A program made the position numbers and the translations under genes. From positions 25,964,494 to 26,028,493 of the forward strand of contig CM017564.1 in the NCBI GenBank assembly GCA_007844125.1: a DNA stretch of 64,000 bases. Reading direction: 5' to 3'. Shown piece by piece: positions 25,138 to 34,867 of the stretch (the first letter of the stretch is position 1; every line of letters starts with the position of its first letter). The notes under the pieces are model-generated. The model was not told the DNA's origin. It saw only the letters and a list, made by a program, of their open reading frames with translations, and did no database searches. This stretch comes from Sinonovacula constricta (lineage: Eukaryota; Mollusca; Bivalvia; Cardiida; Solecurtidae).

Positions 25138-26208
25138 CTAGTCAGAGAGGGTATTTCTCAGATGTTCCTCCACTTCCTCTCTAGAGCACAACAGCTGCCC
25201 TGTTCTCTTCTGCTTAAGTGTTTCCTTCACAAAACCATAGGGATTGGAGAGGAACCGAGCCCTTTTCCTGGTCTTCTCCCTTCTAGCTTTCCTTATTCTC
25301 TCTGCTTTTCTCAGCTCCTTGAGTCTACTTCTGAGGTGGTCTCTTAAACCTTGTAGACCAATCTTCTCCAGCTCTGATGCCTTGACATACTGTTTCCTTA
25401 AGTTACGGAGGTCTCTTCTGAGTCTCTCTATTTCAAGCTGCCGCCTGTTCTTCTTGCTTCCTTCAGCCTTCTTCACACCAGATATTCTCAATCCGAATCT
25501 TTCTTTACCGACTGTATAGATCAATCTGGTCATGCTCTCTAGCTTTCTCACCACTGTTCCTGCTGACACTTGTTCCAGGATCTTGTCTACATCTGTGTCA
25601 AAGTCTCTCCACTGTGTGTCATTCATGACTGGCCATTTGACGTGCTCTAGTCTGCTGCTATCTGGTTCTGCTCGACTGCTCTGGCTGCCAAGACCCGTCC
25701 CAGAAACTGGCGACTCGTCTGCCTGTTCTTGATCATCATCGTGAAGATCCTCAGCACTGTGGTGTTCATCCTGGCTGTGGTTCTCCTGTGTCTCACCAGA
25801 CAAGCCATCAAGCAGGTCTGTGCACTGACTCTGTTCTCGATCAGGTCGAAAACCCATCCTCGACTGGTGGATCTTGAGGCCCTTAGCATTCTTGCACACC
25901 TTTCCGCAAACACACCGAGCTGTCTCTTGTAAGGCCTCGCCTGTCAAAGTCCGTTGTACTAGCCGTGTCGTTACCAAATTTTCCGTCTTAGTGGATCTTT
26001 CTTCCGCCCCCCACCCCCTCTCGGAAGACCCTGGGGGTATTCTTCTCTTGTGGTACTTGTAGCTGTAGTGTGGGTGAATCCTTGCGAACTCGTCATATTG
26101 GGTTGCCGGCCCTTGATGTCCCAATTCCAGTCTCTCCTGGATGTCCACTGGCTCTCCAGTTGTCAGCAGTCTATCCCCGGTTGCCATCCAGTCTTTCCTT
26201 GAAGTCAC
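25138..26208 (-). pseudogene. R2-like ORF, N-terminal part with C2H2 zinc finger
   Basis: This segment reads about 356 codons. A single zinc finger, CVCGKVCKNAKGLKIHQSRM, lies roughly 95-120 residues in. It matches the N-terminal DNA-binding fingers of R2-type elements, although the last ligand position is Phe where Cys or His would be expected (RMGF). An Asp/Glu/Gln-rich acidic stretch follows, then a strongly basic Arg/Lys/Leu-rich helix region at about residues 265-330 that probably contacts nucleic acid. It stops at an in-frame TAG (25138-25140), and the same frame continues directly into the RT region. No clean initiator ATG is visible; the first ATG in frame is a few codons inside and the frame stays open toward the 26230 junction, so the true 5' end may be missing. 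Confidence 0.85.
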
Positions 26209-26230
26209 TGATTTCTCAGAAGTAACATGT

Positions 26231-26592
26231 TGCTTGATACAGTTGAACTGCTACCACTAATGTCATCAGCTGGGTACCACTTGTCACTGCTTGTTTCGCC
26301 CTTTTAAACCCAGGACAAGCTCAAAGTGGTGGGCGATAGTGTTGATCAGACACTACCCATTAGTGGACGGCTTCCAGCTACTGGCGTTCCTCCTGAGCCA
26401 TAGCCAGCTGGAGCTCTTTTCAGCAGATTGTGAAGCCTTCTTGATGGCCAACTTTCTTGCCTGTCCCACGATGCCAACATCCTGGAACATCTTCCCCAAT
26501 GATGGTGCGGGGAACCCTCGACATCCAACCTCGACTGGGTAGTTCCAAGCCTTCCATCCAGCCTGCCTACACTCCTGGATGAGGTCTTCATT
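26231..26592 (-). mobile_element. 5'-truncated copy of the same R2-like element
   Basis: This 362-bp segment is nearly identical to 22557-22918, the last part of the endonuclease plus the 3' UTR, with only a handful of differences. On the minus strand its 3' end joins the 5' end of the longer copy head-to-tail with no spacer. The 5' truncation point, in the codons after YEDLIQ, is typical of incomplete LINE reverse transcription. The very high identity implies that both copies arose from nearly the same source, or by duplication, not long ago. Confidence 0.9.
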
Positions 26593-26689
26593 TAAATCTA
26601 ATTAGCCATACAATAAACGTTTTGAAAGACCGAGGCACATGTAAATTAAGACATGTACGTATACAAATACCAGCTATAGAGTAATTATA

Positions 26690-27173
26690 TCTATAAACTG
26701 AAAATATGCAATTGCAAATACATAATTGTTACCTGAAAAGTTCCCGCCAAATGCAACAGATTGATTCGTTTGATAAGTCGAGCATAACACAGTACTCGTC
26801 ATAATAAATATGAATATTAATAAAATATGTATTTCCTATCTGAGTCATGCTGCACAATTAGCTATTTTTAAACGAATAAAACCACGTGACCACTTTTGAA
26901 ATCACCTTATATCTTCATTCGGGTAGTCCGTTCTGACATCGATATATCTTTTTAGCAGAAGTCATAGTGCGTATTTAAAGATTTTATCAGAAAGACCATT
27001 TAGAGCGACATTTTCACGATTTATTCTGTCTAACACTGACGTAGTGTTCAAAGTCGCCTAAATTTAGACTTAACAGTGAGTTAATGCAGGAATTATGCCC
27101 AAACTCCCCCAGAAAATGATACGGCTTTGGTAATTAAATTTGGAAGAGGTACACTGTTGGATACCACCTTTAA
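26690..27173 (-). mobile_element. TTAA-type TIR element, copy 3
   Basis: Read on the minus strand it begins at TTAA (27170-27173) with AGGTGGTATCCAACAGTG and runs through GTTTGGGCATAATTCC, a GACAGAATAAATCGTG block, CGATGTCAGAACGGACTACC, GTGGTCACGTGG, GTGCAGCATGACTCAG and GAACTTTTCAGGTAACAAT. It shows the same order as copies 1, 2 and 4. The far end lacks a clear inverted repeat. Confidence 0.65.
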
Positions 27174-27586
27174 TATTGCCACAAGATGGATGCAGAATGT
27201 TAAACAAATCCTATATCTAAGTCTTCCGGGATATACGGGGATATAAACTGGTAAACGCCTAAATCACATACGTAGGTAACATTTCGGTTCTTGTTCGCTG
27301 CACTTCTTATCATCATTATTATTACCTAAATACCAAGTTTACAGCGAATCTATTATTTTTAAGTTATTGTCCAGACAAGAAAAACAAAGAGAAGTAACAA
27401 AAAAAAACAAAAAACAAAAAAACTTCTGCACAGCAATCTACTCATCGTGTCGACGCCCAAATTATATATGGAGTCTATTTATTTTCATTTTCCTTATAAT
27501 TATTTTTGGAATAATCACAATAACATGTTGTTTTTTTTTGTTTTGCCGAACTAAGTGAATTATTTTAAATAACTGAAATAGTTAAC

Positions 27587-27897
27587 CGGACCTGGTAGCG
27601 CAATCGGTAGAGCGTCGGCTTCAGGTACGGGAGGCCCCGGGTTCGATCCCGGGCCGCGACATACCAAAGTCGTTAAAAATGGTAGTGGTATAGCTCCCTT
27701 GCTAACGCTCAAGCAAATATAAGGGTAGTTCCACGACTGGTTGGCCCGGTGTCAGGATAATATGACTGGGTATGGTATCATGCCAGGTGTTCACGGCATG
27801 CTATACACAGTGAAGGCAGCACTATATCTGCTTCAAGTGGACACCGTCTCCAGATAACTGAAATACTGTTGGTGGGACGATAAACCCAATAAACAAT
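27587..27897 (+). mobile_element. SINE family A, full-length copy
   Basis: It has a tRNA-derived head with A box TGGTAGCGCAATCGG and B box GGTTCGATCCC. A central domain follows (GCTCCCTTGCTAACGCTC, then GGTATCATGCCAGGTGTTCA and GTGAAGGCAGCACTAT). It ends with the tail CCAGATAACTGAAATACTG and GGGACGATAAACCCAATAAA. The head no longer forms a good acceptor stem, so it is a pol III promoter relic and not a tRNA gene. The central block resembles the conserved core of metazoan/mollusc SINE superfamilies; that comparison is from memory. Confidence 0.9.
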
Positions 27898-28267
27898 AAA
27901 TAGTTAAGTTCCATAGTGAGAATATTTTATAAATGTCAACTTATTTGAAAACAAATTTACAAATCGCACTATTCTATTATAAAGATTTGCATGTGTATAC
28001 CTAAGAATACTGAAATAATCTGGTATGAAATGTATTACTAGCATGCCTTTCCAGGACAACATAAAATACTATGATATTTTAAAGTGTTGTATGACGAACA
28101 CGAAAAAATAATTAATCACATGATCAGTAATATTAGTGTTGTTTATACGATTGCCTGTAAACACAGCACCGATATCATTTCGTAGTATATTTATGTAGAA
28201 ACAAGACTAAGTATTTAATATACCCACAGACGTGCCAATCATTGTCCGACTAGTCGATTTGTTGGTT
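27898..28267. other. No gene recognised
   Basis: AT-rich spacer between two SINEs. Confidence 0.4.
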
Positions 28268-28509
28268 TTTGTTTTTGAGGAACATTGCAGCGACCAATTA
28301 TTATCACTATGGCAACGTCCATCATTTTGTTGGGGGAAGACTCCAGACAAATGTCGAGGTAGAACGACCGGCGCACCGCAGGTCAGTTGGAAGATCTTTC
28401 CAAATTAAGTCCTTCACCCTACGGGACTCGAACCCACGCGGTCAGAGGCTAAGCAGTCAGAGAAGTTACACATCGGCGACTCTAGATACCACTACGCCAC
28501 GGGCGCCCC
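28268..28509 (-). mobile_element. SINE family B, copy 1
   Basis: On the minus strand it begins GGGCGCCCGTGGCGTAGTGG (A box) and reaches the B box GGGTTCGAGTCCCGTAGGG after a spacer long enough to include a class-II tRNA variable arm, as in Leu or Ser tRNAs. The body continues through GTGCGCCGGTCGTTCTACC, GTCTGGAGTCTTCCCCC and a tail near TTGGTCGCTGCAATGTTCC. A second copy is at 36815-37044. Confidence 0.8.
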
Positions 28510-28551
28510 TCCGGTCGATTTGAAATGGTATTGTATCGGCAGTCGAAGATT

Positions 28552-28552
<1 letters not shown>

Positions 28553-28600
<48 letters not shown>

Positions 28601-28640
28601 CAACAAGAACAACAACAACAACAATAATTATAATAATAAT
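28553..28640. repeat. (AAT)n / (AAC)n microsatellite
   Basis: A run of about fourteen AAT triplets passes into AAC and then mixed AAT/AAG/AAC triplets, continuing degenerately to about 28665. Confidence 0.95.
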
Positions 28641-28713
28641 AAGAATAAAAACAACAACAATGACAACATTATGTAACTAAATGGATCTAGGTATCCATAT
28701 CTACCTATATTCA

Positions 28714-28719
28714 TTTATT
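28714..28719 (-). promoter_or_regulatory. Candidate polyadenylation signal (AATAAA) of the GT31 gene
   Basis: TTTATT on the plus strand gives AATAAA on the minus strand about 70 bp after the GT31 stop codon. The position is plausible for a compact 3' UTR. It lies in a T-rich tract, so chance occurrence cannot be excluded. Confidence 0.5.
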
Positions 28720-28789
28720 TTTTTTTGGAAGAAGATTTAGAACATATAACCACAACAATAAGAAAGTTCAAAAATGAAATCACCGGATT

Positions 28790-29950
28790 TCAGTGTATAG
28801 CAAGTGTTGAATTATTTGGTCGTTGTGGGATTTTGGAAATACATTTTTGATGCCAGATCATTTTTAGTAAGTCCGGGTTCAAGCCATGAGACGTGACGAA
28901 ATCTGGGCCATGGTATCGACAAGGATCGAGCCTTTGTCGATTGGAATGAAATCCAGGGAATGGTCGTAAGCTATAGCCTAGTTTCTTGATGCACAATGAC
29001 ACATAGACATCCTCTAGATGAAAAAGAGGAACATTGGCTGATATCTCATACACACGTCTCGCAACGTTCATACTTGTCACATAGCCTGTCCCCGAACAGA
29101 AACCGGGATAGAATTTGTCTGGGTAGCTGTTTTCTGAAGCGTACCATTTGGAATGTTTATTCCGAATAGGTCTTGCCACATGACTACATGCCCCAACAAT
29201 GGAGTGTTGAATTATGTCAGTGGACTGTGTGCATATTTTTATTACATTAGGAACGTTAACAAACATGTCATCATCGGTTTTCATAACACACGCAGCTTGA
29301 CTGCAAAATGTAGACGCCCATTTGTAAGCCATAATAGTTTTATACGTTAAGTTATTATAACTGTCAATAAAGCATTCTTTTAAAATATCACGATGAATGT
29401 AGTTTTCTTCTACAATTGCCTGCTCGGCTTTAGCATCCGCAACATATCCAAGTAGAAATGCATATCGAACTTGGGCGGTGTTGTCTTTGTAGGGTGACAG
29501 CCAAGTTGCCCGCACTGCGTCCCGTGCAGCACGGTGATGGTGGGTAGTGGTAATCATTATCAGGAGCGTCACTTCATTCGATCGTCGTCCATCCACCCGT
29601 GTATCACAAATCTGCTTATTATTAATGATGTAATTAAAGTTGTGCAAAAAGCAAGTCTGGCAACTGTCTTTCCTTTCAATGGTTGAGTTCGATGTAGCCA
29701 CACTTTTAATGACACTTGTTGAAACATTCGTCCTTCTTTTCTCTGGACGTAATACAAGTTCACCCACCAACTGGGTCTTATTAACTGTTCGGCTATTGTT
29801 AGCAAGTTTGGAGCTGCTGCCGAGTAGATTTAAGACTACCAGGACTGAAAGGCCAAGAAACATAATCCAGAGGCTGCGATGAGAACCTGTACAGCAGCGC
29901 CTGTCTTTGGTAACAGGGCTCCTCAGGACGTGTTCCGACCGGGAGGCCAT
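28790..29950 (-). CDS. GT31 beta-1,3-galactosyl/N-acetylglucosaminyltransferase family protein
   Basis: A 386-residue type II Golgi glycosyltransferase that would transfer Gal or GlcNAc from a UDP-sugar in beta-1,3 linkage to glycoprotein or glycolipid acceptors. A short basic cytosolic tail precedes one membrane anchor (about residues 27-43, WIMFLGLSVLVVLNLLG), then a stem with several N-glycosylation sequons. The family motifs follow in order: RDAVRATW; DSYNNLTYKT; the metal-binding DDD in MKTDDDMFVNV (226-228); YPGFCSGTGYVTS; and LEDVYVSLC (Glu313-Asp314), where many relatives have Gly in place of this Ser. Length and motif set are complete and the frame is intact. I chose the ATG at 29950 because it sits in GCCATGG context, and the longer reading to 30022 crosses a splice acceptor. 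Donor and acceptor specificity, hence a gene name, cannot be set from sequence alone. Confidence 0.93.
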   Translation of the reverse strand: MASRSEHVLRSPVTKDRRCCTGSHRSLWIMFLGLSVLVVLNLLGSSSKLANNSRTVNKTQLVGELVLRPEKRRTNVSTSVIKSVATSNSTIERKDSCQTCFLHNFNYIINNKQICDTRVDGRRSNEVTLLIMITTTHHHRAARDAVRATWLSPYKDNTAQVRYAFLLGYVADAKAEQAIVEENYIHRDILKECFIDSYNNLTYKTIMAYKWASTFCSQAACVMKTDDDMFVNVPNVIKICTQSTDIIQHSIVGACSHVARPIRNKHSKWYASENSYPDKFYPGFCSGTGYVTSMNVARRVYEISANVPLFHLEDVYVSLCIKKLGYSLRPFPGFHSNRQRLDPCRYHGPDFVTSHGLNPDLLKMIWHQKCISKIPQRPNNSTLAIH

Positions 29951-29973
29951 GGCAGATTCCGAACTAGATTCTT

Positions 29974-29990
29974 CTGAAATAGAACACAAC
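29974..29990 (-). other. Splice acceptor upstream of the GT31 coding exon
   Basis: The minus strand reads GTTGTGTTCTATTTCAG followed by AAGAATC, a pyrimidine-rich tract ending in CAG 24 bp before the start codon. It implies at least one non-coding 5' exon beyond 30 kb and a coding region kept in a single exon, as is common in the B3GALT/B3GNT group. The upstream exon could not be located. Confidence 0.75.
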
Positions 29991-30179
29991 ATAAAATTAA
30001 AAGAAAACATGTATATTGACAACGTTATATGTTCGTCCGATCTATTAATGGTCGACTATAGGTCAAGATAACGTGACTGTGTTTGATATTGGTTTAAACG
30101 TCAAAGTATTTCTATTTCATAGATTCAGAAAGAGAATGAGTGATGGATCTATGTTTAGCCAAACGTCAAAATAGCTCCC

Positions 30180-30385
30180 AATATTATCTATGTTACGCCG
30201 CTTACAACTCCTATCTCACATAGCTGATCTATGTTATGCCGCATACAGCCACCGCCCTATCTAGCTACATGGGGAGCTACGTCATGCCGCATACAAATGT
30301 TTATCATACAGACGATCAATGGTACGCCGCATAAAGCTACCGCCCTATCTAGCTACACGGGGCTCTATGTCATGCCGCTACCGCC
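30180..30385. repeat. About 90-bp imperfect tandem duplication
   Basis: CCGCCCTATCTAGCTACA occurs near 30251 and 30341 with similar flanks (ATGCCGCATAC, then GGGG and TACGTCATGCCGC or TATGTCATGCCGC). A more diverged third copy lies to the left near 30190. Confidence 0.75.
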
Positions 30386-30681
30386 GTATATGTTTACCCT
30401 TGAGGGATATTCAGTATATTCTTGAGGTATCAACATACATAGCACTCGGAGTTTTGATACGCCAAAACCATGCATCCGCTTTAAAAGTGATGAATCTCTT
30501 CCACAAAAGAGCTCTTCATCATGAGCGAATTGACCACATGATTAACAACAATGTTAACCGCATAAAAAGGAATGCTTACTGCCATCGGATAACTTCATAT
30601 TATGCACAGTCATTACATTGCAAGCTCACGGAAATTTCCTTGACGATTAAATGGGACTATTTAAAATATCAAAGATGATAA

Positions 30682-30704
30682 TGTGCTGCTGCTGCTGCTG
30701 CTGA
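30682..30704. repeat. (TGC)n microsatellite
   Basis: Seven or so TGC triplets. Confidence 0.85.
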
Positions 30705-30836
30705 TAATTATAAGGACTAGGAGGGGAGTGGAGGGGTGTGCATTTTAAGAGTCGTTGCGCCGATTTTAGACACATGTGCATACTTTACTTTGATCTGTAG
30801 CCAACTTTTGGCAATTTTTAACAAAGCCGTTGCATG

Positions 30837-30928
30837 TCCAGTGCGCTAGAAATATATCGAAAACAAATTTAACTTAATATAGTCCAGTGCGCTAGAAATA
30901 TATCGAAAACAAATTTAACTTAATATAA
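30837..30928. repeat. Perfect 46-bp tandem duplication
   Basis: The segment starting GTCCAGTGCGCTAGAAATAT occurs twice in direct succession with no mismatch. This indicates a very recent duplication. Confidence 0.9.
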
Positions 30929-31516
30929 AAGTAAGCTGAGCCTAAATGAGGTCACGAACTTGTTGACCACTTACAGTAAATTTCAAACCACATCTTACAT
31001 CGAACGAAGAGATTCTATGTTCCAAGTGTTACGACCGGTGTCGTTATTTACGATTTATTAATAAAATGGCACGTTTTACTAAACGACGAAATGGTGTAAC
31101 AGAACGAACAAGTCAGCATCAAACTAGTACAATAATTTTTTATTTTAATAAAAAAATAAATCTATGGCGTCATAAAACAATAACAAATAAATCAGACACG
31201 ATTTGAGAATGCAAAATAAATGTTGACTTACAGTTTATCCCTTTAAGGGGTGTCCCTTTAATAGTCTAATCCTACGTTGAATAATCCTGAAGAGTTGTCG
31301 GTAGAACGTCCTCGTAGATAGGCACAGTTGAAATAATCCAAAGATAGAGCTATATACGAATGAATTAGTATAATTACAAACCCAACACTTTAATATTTTT
31401 TATATCACTGTAGAATTTAATAAGCCAAGGTAAGTTAAAACACAGAAAGGTTCAATATAGAAGCTGCAAGTATTTCCAAACTATATGTCCAAACTTCCTT
31501 AAATCGGCTGACAGGC

Positions 31517-31525
31517 CCTTATATA
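31517..31525 (-). promoter_or_regulatory. TATA box in the LTR
   Basis: The minus strand reads TATATAAGG in GGTCTATATAAGGGCC, a near-ideal TATA element. It lies about 15 bp downstream of a TTCTAGAA palindrome and about 35 bp downstream of a perfect three-unit heat-shock element. Confidence 0.7.
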
Positions 31526-31537
31526 GACCCAAAGATG

Positions 31538-31572
31538 TTCTAGAACGCAGAGGTCTCCAGAACATTCACGAA
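31538..31572 (-). promoter_or_regulatory. Heat-shock element cluster
   Basis: Positions 31560-31572 read GAACATTCACGAA, a perfect nGAAnnTTCnnGAAn trimer. Positions 31538-31545 read TTCTAGAA, a further dimer. HSF binds such arrays and the element is symmetric, so it works on either strand. Next to the TATA box on the minus strand it has the layout of a heat-inducible core promoter. Function is inferred. Confidence 0.65.
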
Positions 31573-31655
31573 ACCCAGTTAAAATAAGCACATGGATTTT
31601 CTAGCAGATCCTTTTCTTTCGAGCTGTTACCACAGGGGGCTGACGAAGCGTCACA

Positions 31656-32816
31656 GGTTGTGGTTCTCATCGAAGTCATTTAGTTGTTGCTGAACCGATA
31701 TTCTAATCAGTGTTTCTATTTAATTTTACATTTATTTATATATTATTTTTTTTATATTTTACGTAATACAGTCGTTTACTGATCATGTACGAGAAACACA
31801 ATTGCCATTTTAAACCGCCATTTCGTTTACATGTTTCCTTGGCGAGAGGTGAGGATACGATTATGAGTTTGTTTTAAAGAGTAGCCTTTTACGAGGAATA
31901 AAGTAAACATTAAAATCCAAAAGTGATAAAGTGGTGTCAAATAACACACAAAAGACCTAATAAAAAATAAGGCAAAAACACCTGAACGAAATCTATATAT
32001 TTATTTATCCACATGGTGAAGACAAAAATATGCAAGTGTTAAGACTAGGGATGTTAACGGATATTCGAATATCAAGTCGCTATTCGAATAGAGATTTTGG
32101 GATTCGAATATTTTATAATTTTTATTTCATTTTTGTTAAGTTCGAAGGAAAATTGAAAAGACATTTCTTTAGTTTATCGTAATGTCTCCCGGCGACTTAA
32201 GACGCTAGCGATGTGTGATCGCGCTCGCTCTAAGACAGAGGGGGTGGGTCATGTCTCCTGATAGCCATCTGGTTAACAGCATGAAATCACCTTACCGCGC
32301 ACAGCTCCTTCTCTGCCCCCTCTCCCACTTAGACCCAGTCAGGTCACCCACATCACCATACAGCTGTGGAAACCGTTGCCAAAGTACAATAAACACACAT
32401 GTCAGTTCAATGCTGCGGCAATTAGCTACAGCAATTACGTAACACTGACTCTACCCAGCTTCGGTCGGGATAGTGTGTAATAAATACATTATATAAGGCT
32501 ATACTTATTGATAACAGTCCACCAGAACTTCTTTATTTTTGGAAAGCACAACTAGATCACTGTCAAACAAACTTTAACTGCAATCACTTTTTTGTTTTTG
32601 TCACTCTACTTCATACTTGTTATTTTGTTTCTATACAATACCGCGACATCTGTTATTTTTTGTCACCGCGATTTTCTGTTCTTTGTTTTTGCTTCGTTCT
32701 CTCCGAATAACAAAAATGTAAATCAACATACTTTTTAATTAGCATAGCATTTAATTTTAAAACGACGATTTCTTCTTTTTGAAATACAAACGGCAATATT
32801 ATCGATCCGCCATTAG
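31656..32816. other. No gene recognised; possible end of a transposon-like repeat near 32048
   Basis: The motif AGGGATGTTAACGGATATTCG near 32048 with repeated ATTCGAATA resembles one end of widespread hAT-type repeats, but I find no opposite end. Nothing else is supported. Confidence 0.3.
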
Positions 32817-33432
32817 GGTCCGTTTATACAGAGCGCGAACGCGACCGCGAACGCGGTATTTCGTCCTGGAATAGTTTAGTTATTTGTAGAAGAACCGTTC
32901 AAATAGAGTGCGAACGCGAACAATTTTTTGTTCGCGCGAACGACCGCCTTGATTGCCCACAGAGCGAATTTTTTAGAAGGTCGCGCGGCTTTTTTTGCTA
33001 TTTTCCAATCAGCAAGTATTTTCCTGGCATCGTTTCCACAAATAGAAATGTCAGTTTCATGACAGTTTCCATAAATAACTTGACACTTTTTATAAGTCAA
33101 CATTGCTTCAAAATGGACATATCAGAAGTCATAATTATTGAAGTAGAAAAAAATAACTCTCCAAATTCATGTCGTATTTGTAAAAGCTCATGCACGGAAA
33201 CACGCCTCTTTCTTTTCCTACGTTTTGTGTACAAGTACAACACTACAAGTTCCTCCGTGTCTGACTCCATGATTCTAAATGATCAAATTTTTAGCTCTTA
33301 AAACGGAAAAAACGAGTCGCCTCGAAAACCGTCGACGGTATTCCGGGTGCGGGTTCGTGCTCTATTTGAATGGCAAAACTGCTAAAAAGTCGCGTTCGTG
33401 TTGGACGCGTTCGCGCTGTGTATAAACGGACC
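32817..33432. mobile_element. GC-rich-ended TIR element, 616 bp
   Basis: The left end GGTCCGTTTATACAGAGCGC matches the complement of the right end, GGTCCGTTTATACACAGCGC, and the match continues through GAACGCG. A second inverted block sits inside: TTCAAATAGAGTGCGAACG on the left, and the complement of CGTGCTCTATTTGAATGGC on the right. The AT-rich middle has a short open frame on each strand without domain similarity. The TIR sequence is reminiscent of PIF/Harbinger-type ends (from memory). A target duplication is not clear. Confidence 0.8.
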
Positions 33433-34018
33433 AGACGGGGTGTTTCTTTACTTGGTCAGCGGTAATTTGCAAGAAAAATACTGTCAGTGAATAATGCCAG
33501 TAAATGTGTAAACAATGTCATTGTTACTTAACAATTATTATTATTATTGAAACTCTTATAAAAACTTTACAGTAACCCATTAATGTTAATATGACCTGCA
33601 AAGTCCCGTATAATATATACATTATCAATAAGTCACCTTAACGTTAGGTATCTTTTTGTTACGTGTTGTACTTCGTGTAATAACCTTTACAATTTAAAGG
33701 CATTTCGCGTAATTAACTACTTATTTGTATTAACATATTAAAAGGGCTACTTAAGCTCCTTTTAATGTTAACATATCGATTAAATAAAACCATTTTATAA
33801 TTTTATTATATGAAACTGTAGAACACAATATGCAAAATAGCTGACAATTTTAATATTTTACTCTACTAACCGCAAACAATGTATAACAACAAACAGTCAA
33901 TTATGTTTTGTGAACTAATCTTACAAAATACATTAATAATTAAAGGAGGCATTTTCAAAGGGACAAAATGCGGGTGATACTAGATCGGCTGTAAGACAAT
34001 TAGGCAAAACTGTATATA
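33433..34018. other. No gene recognised
   Basis: AT-rich spacer between two TIR elements. Confidence 0.4.
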
Positions 34019-34769
34019 TACAGCCAACTCTTGTTATCTCAAATTTCAAGGGACCGTAGAAAAAAGTTTGAAATATCCGAAGTTTGAGTTATCCGAATTT
34101 AAGGATAGTTTGTGTTAATCTTAAAAATCTTACCTGCTACACGATGACTGGTAATGACTGAAATTCCTTGTTATATCTGCCACTGTAAACTAAGTTTCTG
34201 CAAGTTTGTGTGGTTTTGCATGTTTAAAGTGTTATTAGATTTTTTACAATGATGATAAAAATCACTAACGCGACCTCTCATTTTATTTACAAGTTGGGAA
34301 GGCCGTGTCAACAAGTTCTCAAAAACTGTTACAACAACAAGTACAAACTGAAACACTTTAATCAGCGTTAATTGATTAACGAAATTGTTGTTCATTAAAT
34401 CAGCTAATTAAATAATAATCGATTAACCTCTTCTCTAAATTACGTGACATCCTGAATGCCGACAATTGGCGATAAAACTCGCGCCCAAATCTTCGCGAGT
34501 TTCACGGTAGGTGTGAAAATCACTATTGTTGCCGTTTTGCATCTTATAGCAATTTGAAGTTTGAGACAGACCAACTGATTTCAACAGTTTTATACCTTTG
34601 GGGACAAAGAATTTAGTTTGATATATCCGATAATTTGACACATCCGAATATGAGTTAAGCGGAGTCGAACTATATAGAAACTATAGGGAAAAAACGGGAC
34701 CGTAGAAAACAGCTTGACATAGCCGGAAATTTGAGATAACCGATTTTGAGATAACGAGAGTTGACTGTA
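34019..34769. mobile_element. Tc1/mariner-superfamily (pogo-like) MITE, TA target
   Basis: The ends are CAGCCAACTCTTGTTATCTC on the left and, on the complement of the right end, CAGTCAACTCTCGTTATCTC, each flanked by TA. Inside both ends ACGGTCCC-type and TATCCGA-type motifs recur in inverted order. CAG-start ends with a GTTATCTC core and a TA target are typical of pogo/Tigger elements (family knowledge). The 747-bp body has no transposase frame. Confidence 0.85.
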
Positions 34770-34867
34770 TATATATGTATATAAACTGCCCAAGACGGGA
34801 TGGGATGGGATTAGCCGGCATTTTTTGCCGATACTGCACAGCGACATTTCTATCATTTTAGCACAGG

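Larger units (their letters stand above)
22557..26230 (-). mobile_element. R2-like non-LTR retrotransposon (restriction-like endonuclease type), decayed
   Basis: The minus strand encodes, in order, a C2H2 zinc finger, a basic region, a reverse transcriptase, a CCHC knuckle and a PD-(D/E)XK endonuclease. That is the architecture of the R2-superclade LINEs (R2, NeSL, HERO and relatives), which use one ORF and an endonuclease downstream of the RT. I cannot assign the clade by eye. The 3' end is defined by the second copy at 26231-26592, which stops at the same point, CTGTATCAAGCAAC. The 5' end is set by the junction with that copy. The ORF has two in-frame stops and about three frameshifts, so the element is not autonomous. 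Confidence 0.9.
31027..31655 (-). mobile_element. Probable solo LTR (Gypsy-like), 629 bp
   Basis: On the minus strand the segment begins TGTGACGCTTCGTCAGCCCC and ends GGTCGTAACA, giving TG..CA ends with a 6-of-7 terminal inverted match (TGTGACG/CGTAACA). It has LTR-like internal order: upstream regulatory sites, a TATATAAGG box near 31521, and an AATAAA at 31054-31059 about 27 bp before the end. No internal coding region adjoins either side, so it would be a solo LTR. The flanks (CAACC and CTTGG on that strand) do not match as a target duplication, which is the main weakness. Confidence 0.6.

Noticed and set aside
22490..25932. Plus-strand open frames across the retrotransposon
   Set aside because: They are antisense shadows of the R2-like ORF; only the minus strand shows RT, CCHC and endonuclease motifs.
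31022..31660. Target-site duplication for the solo LTR
   Set aside because: The 5-bp flanks do not match (CCAAG and GGTTG on the plus strand), so the LTR call rests on ends, promoter and poly(A) signals only.
32876..33301. Two open frames of 75-80 codons as a remnant transposase
   Set aside because: No DDE/DDD, Myb or zinc-finger pattern could be recognised; the length is within chance expectation.
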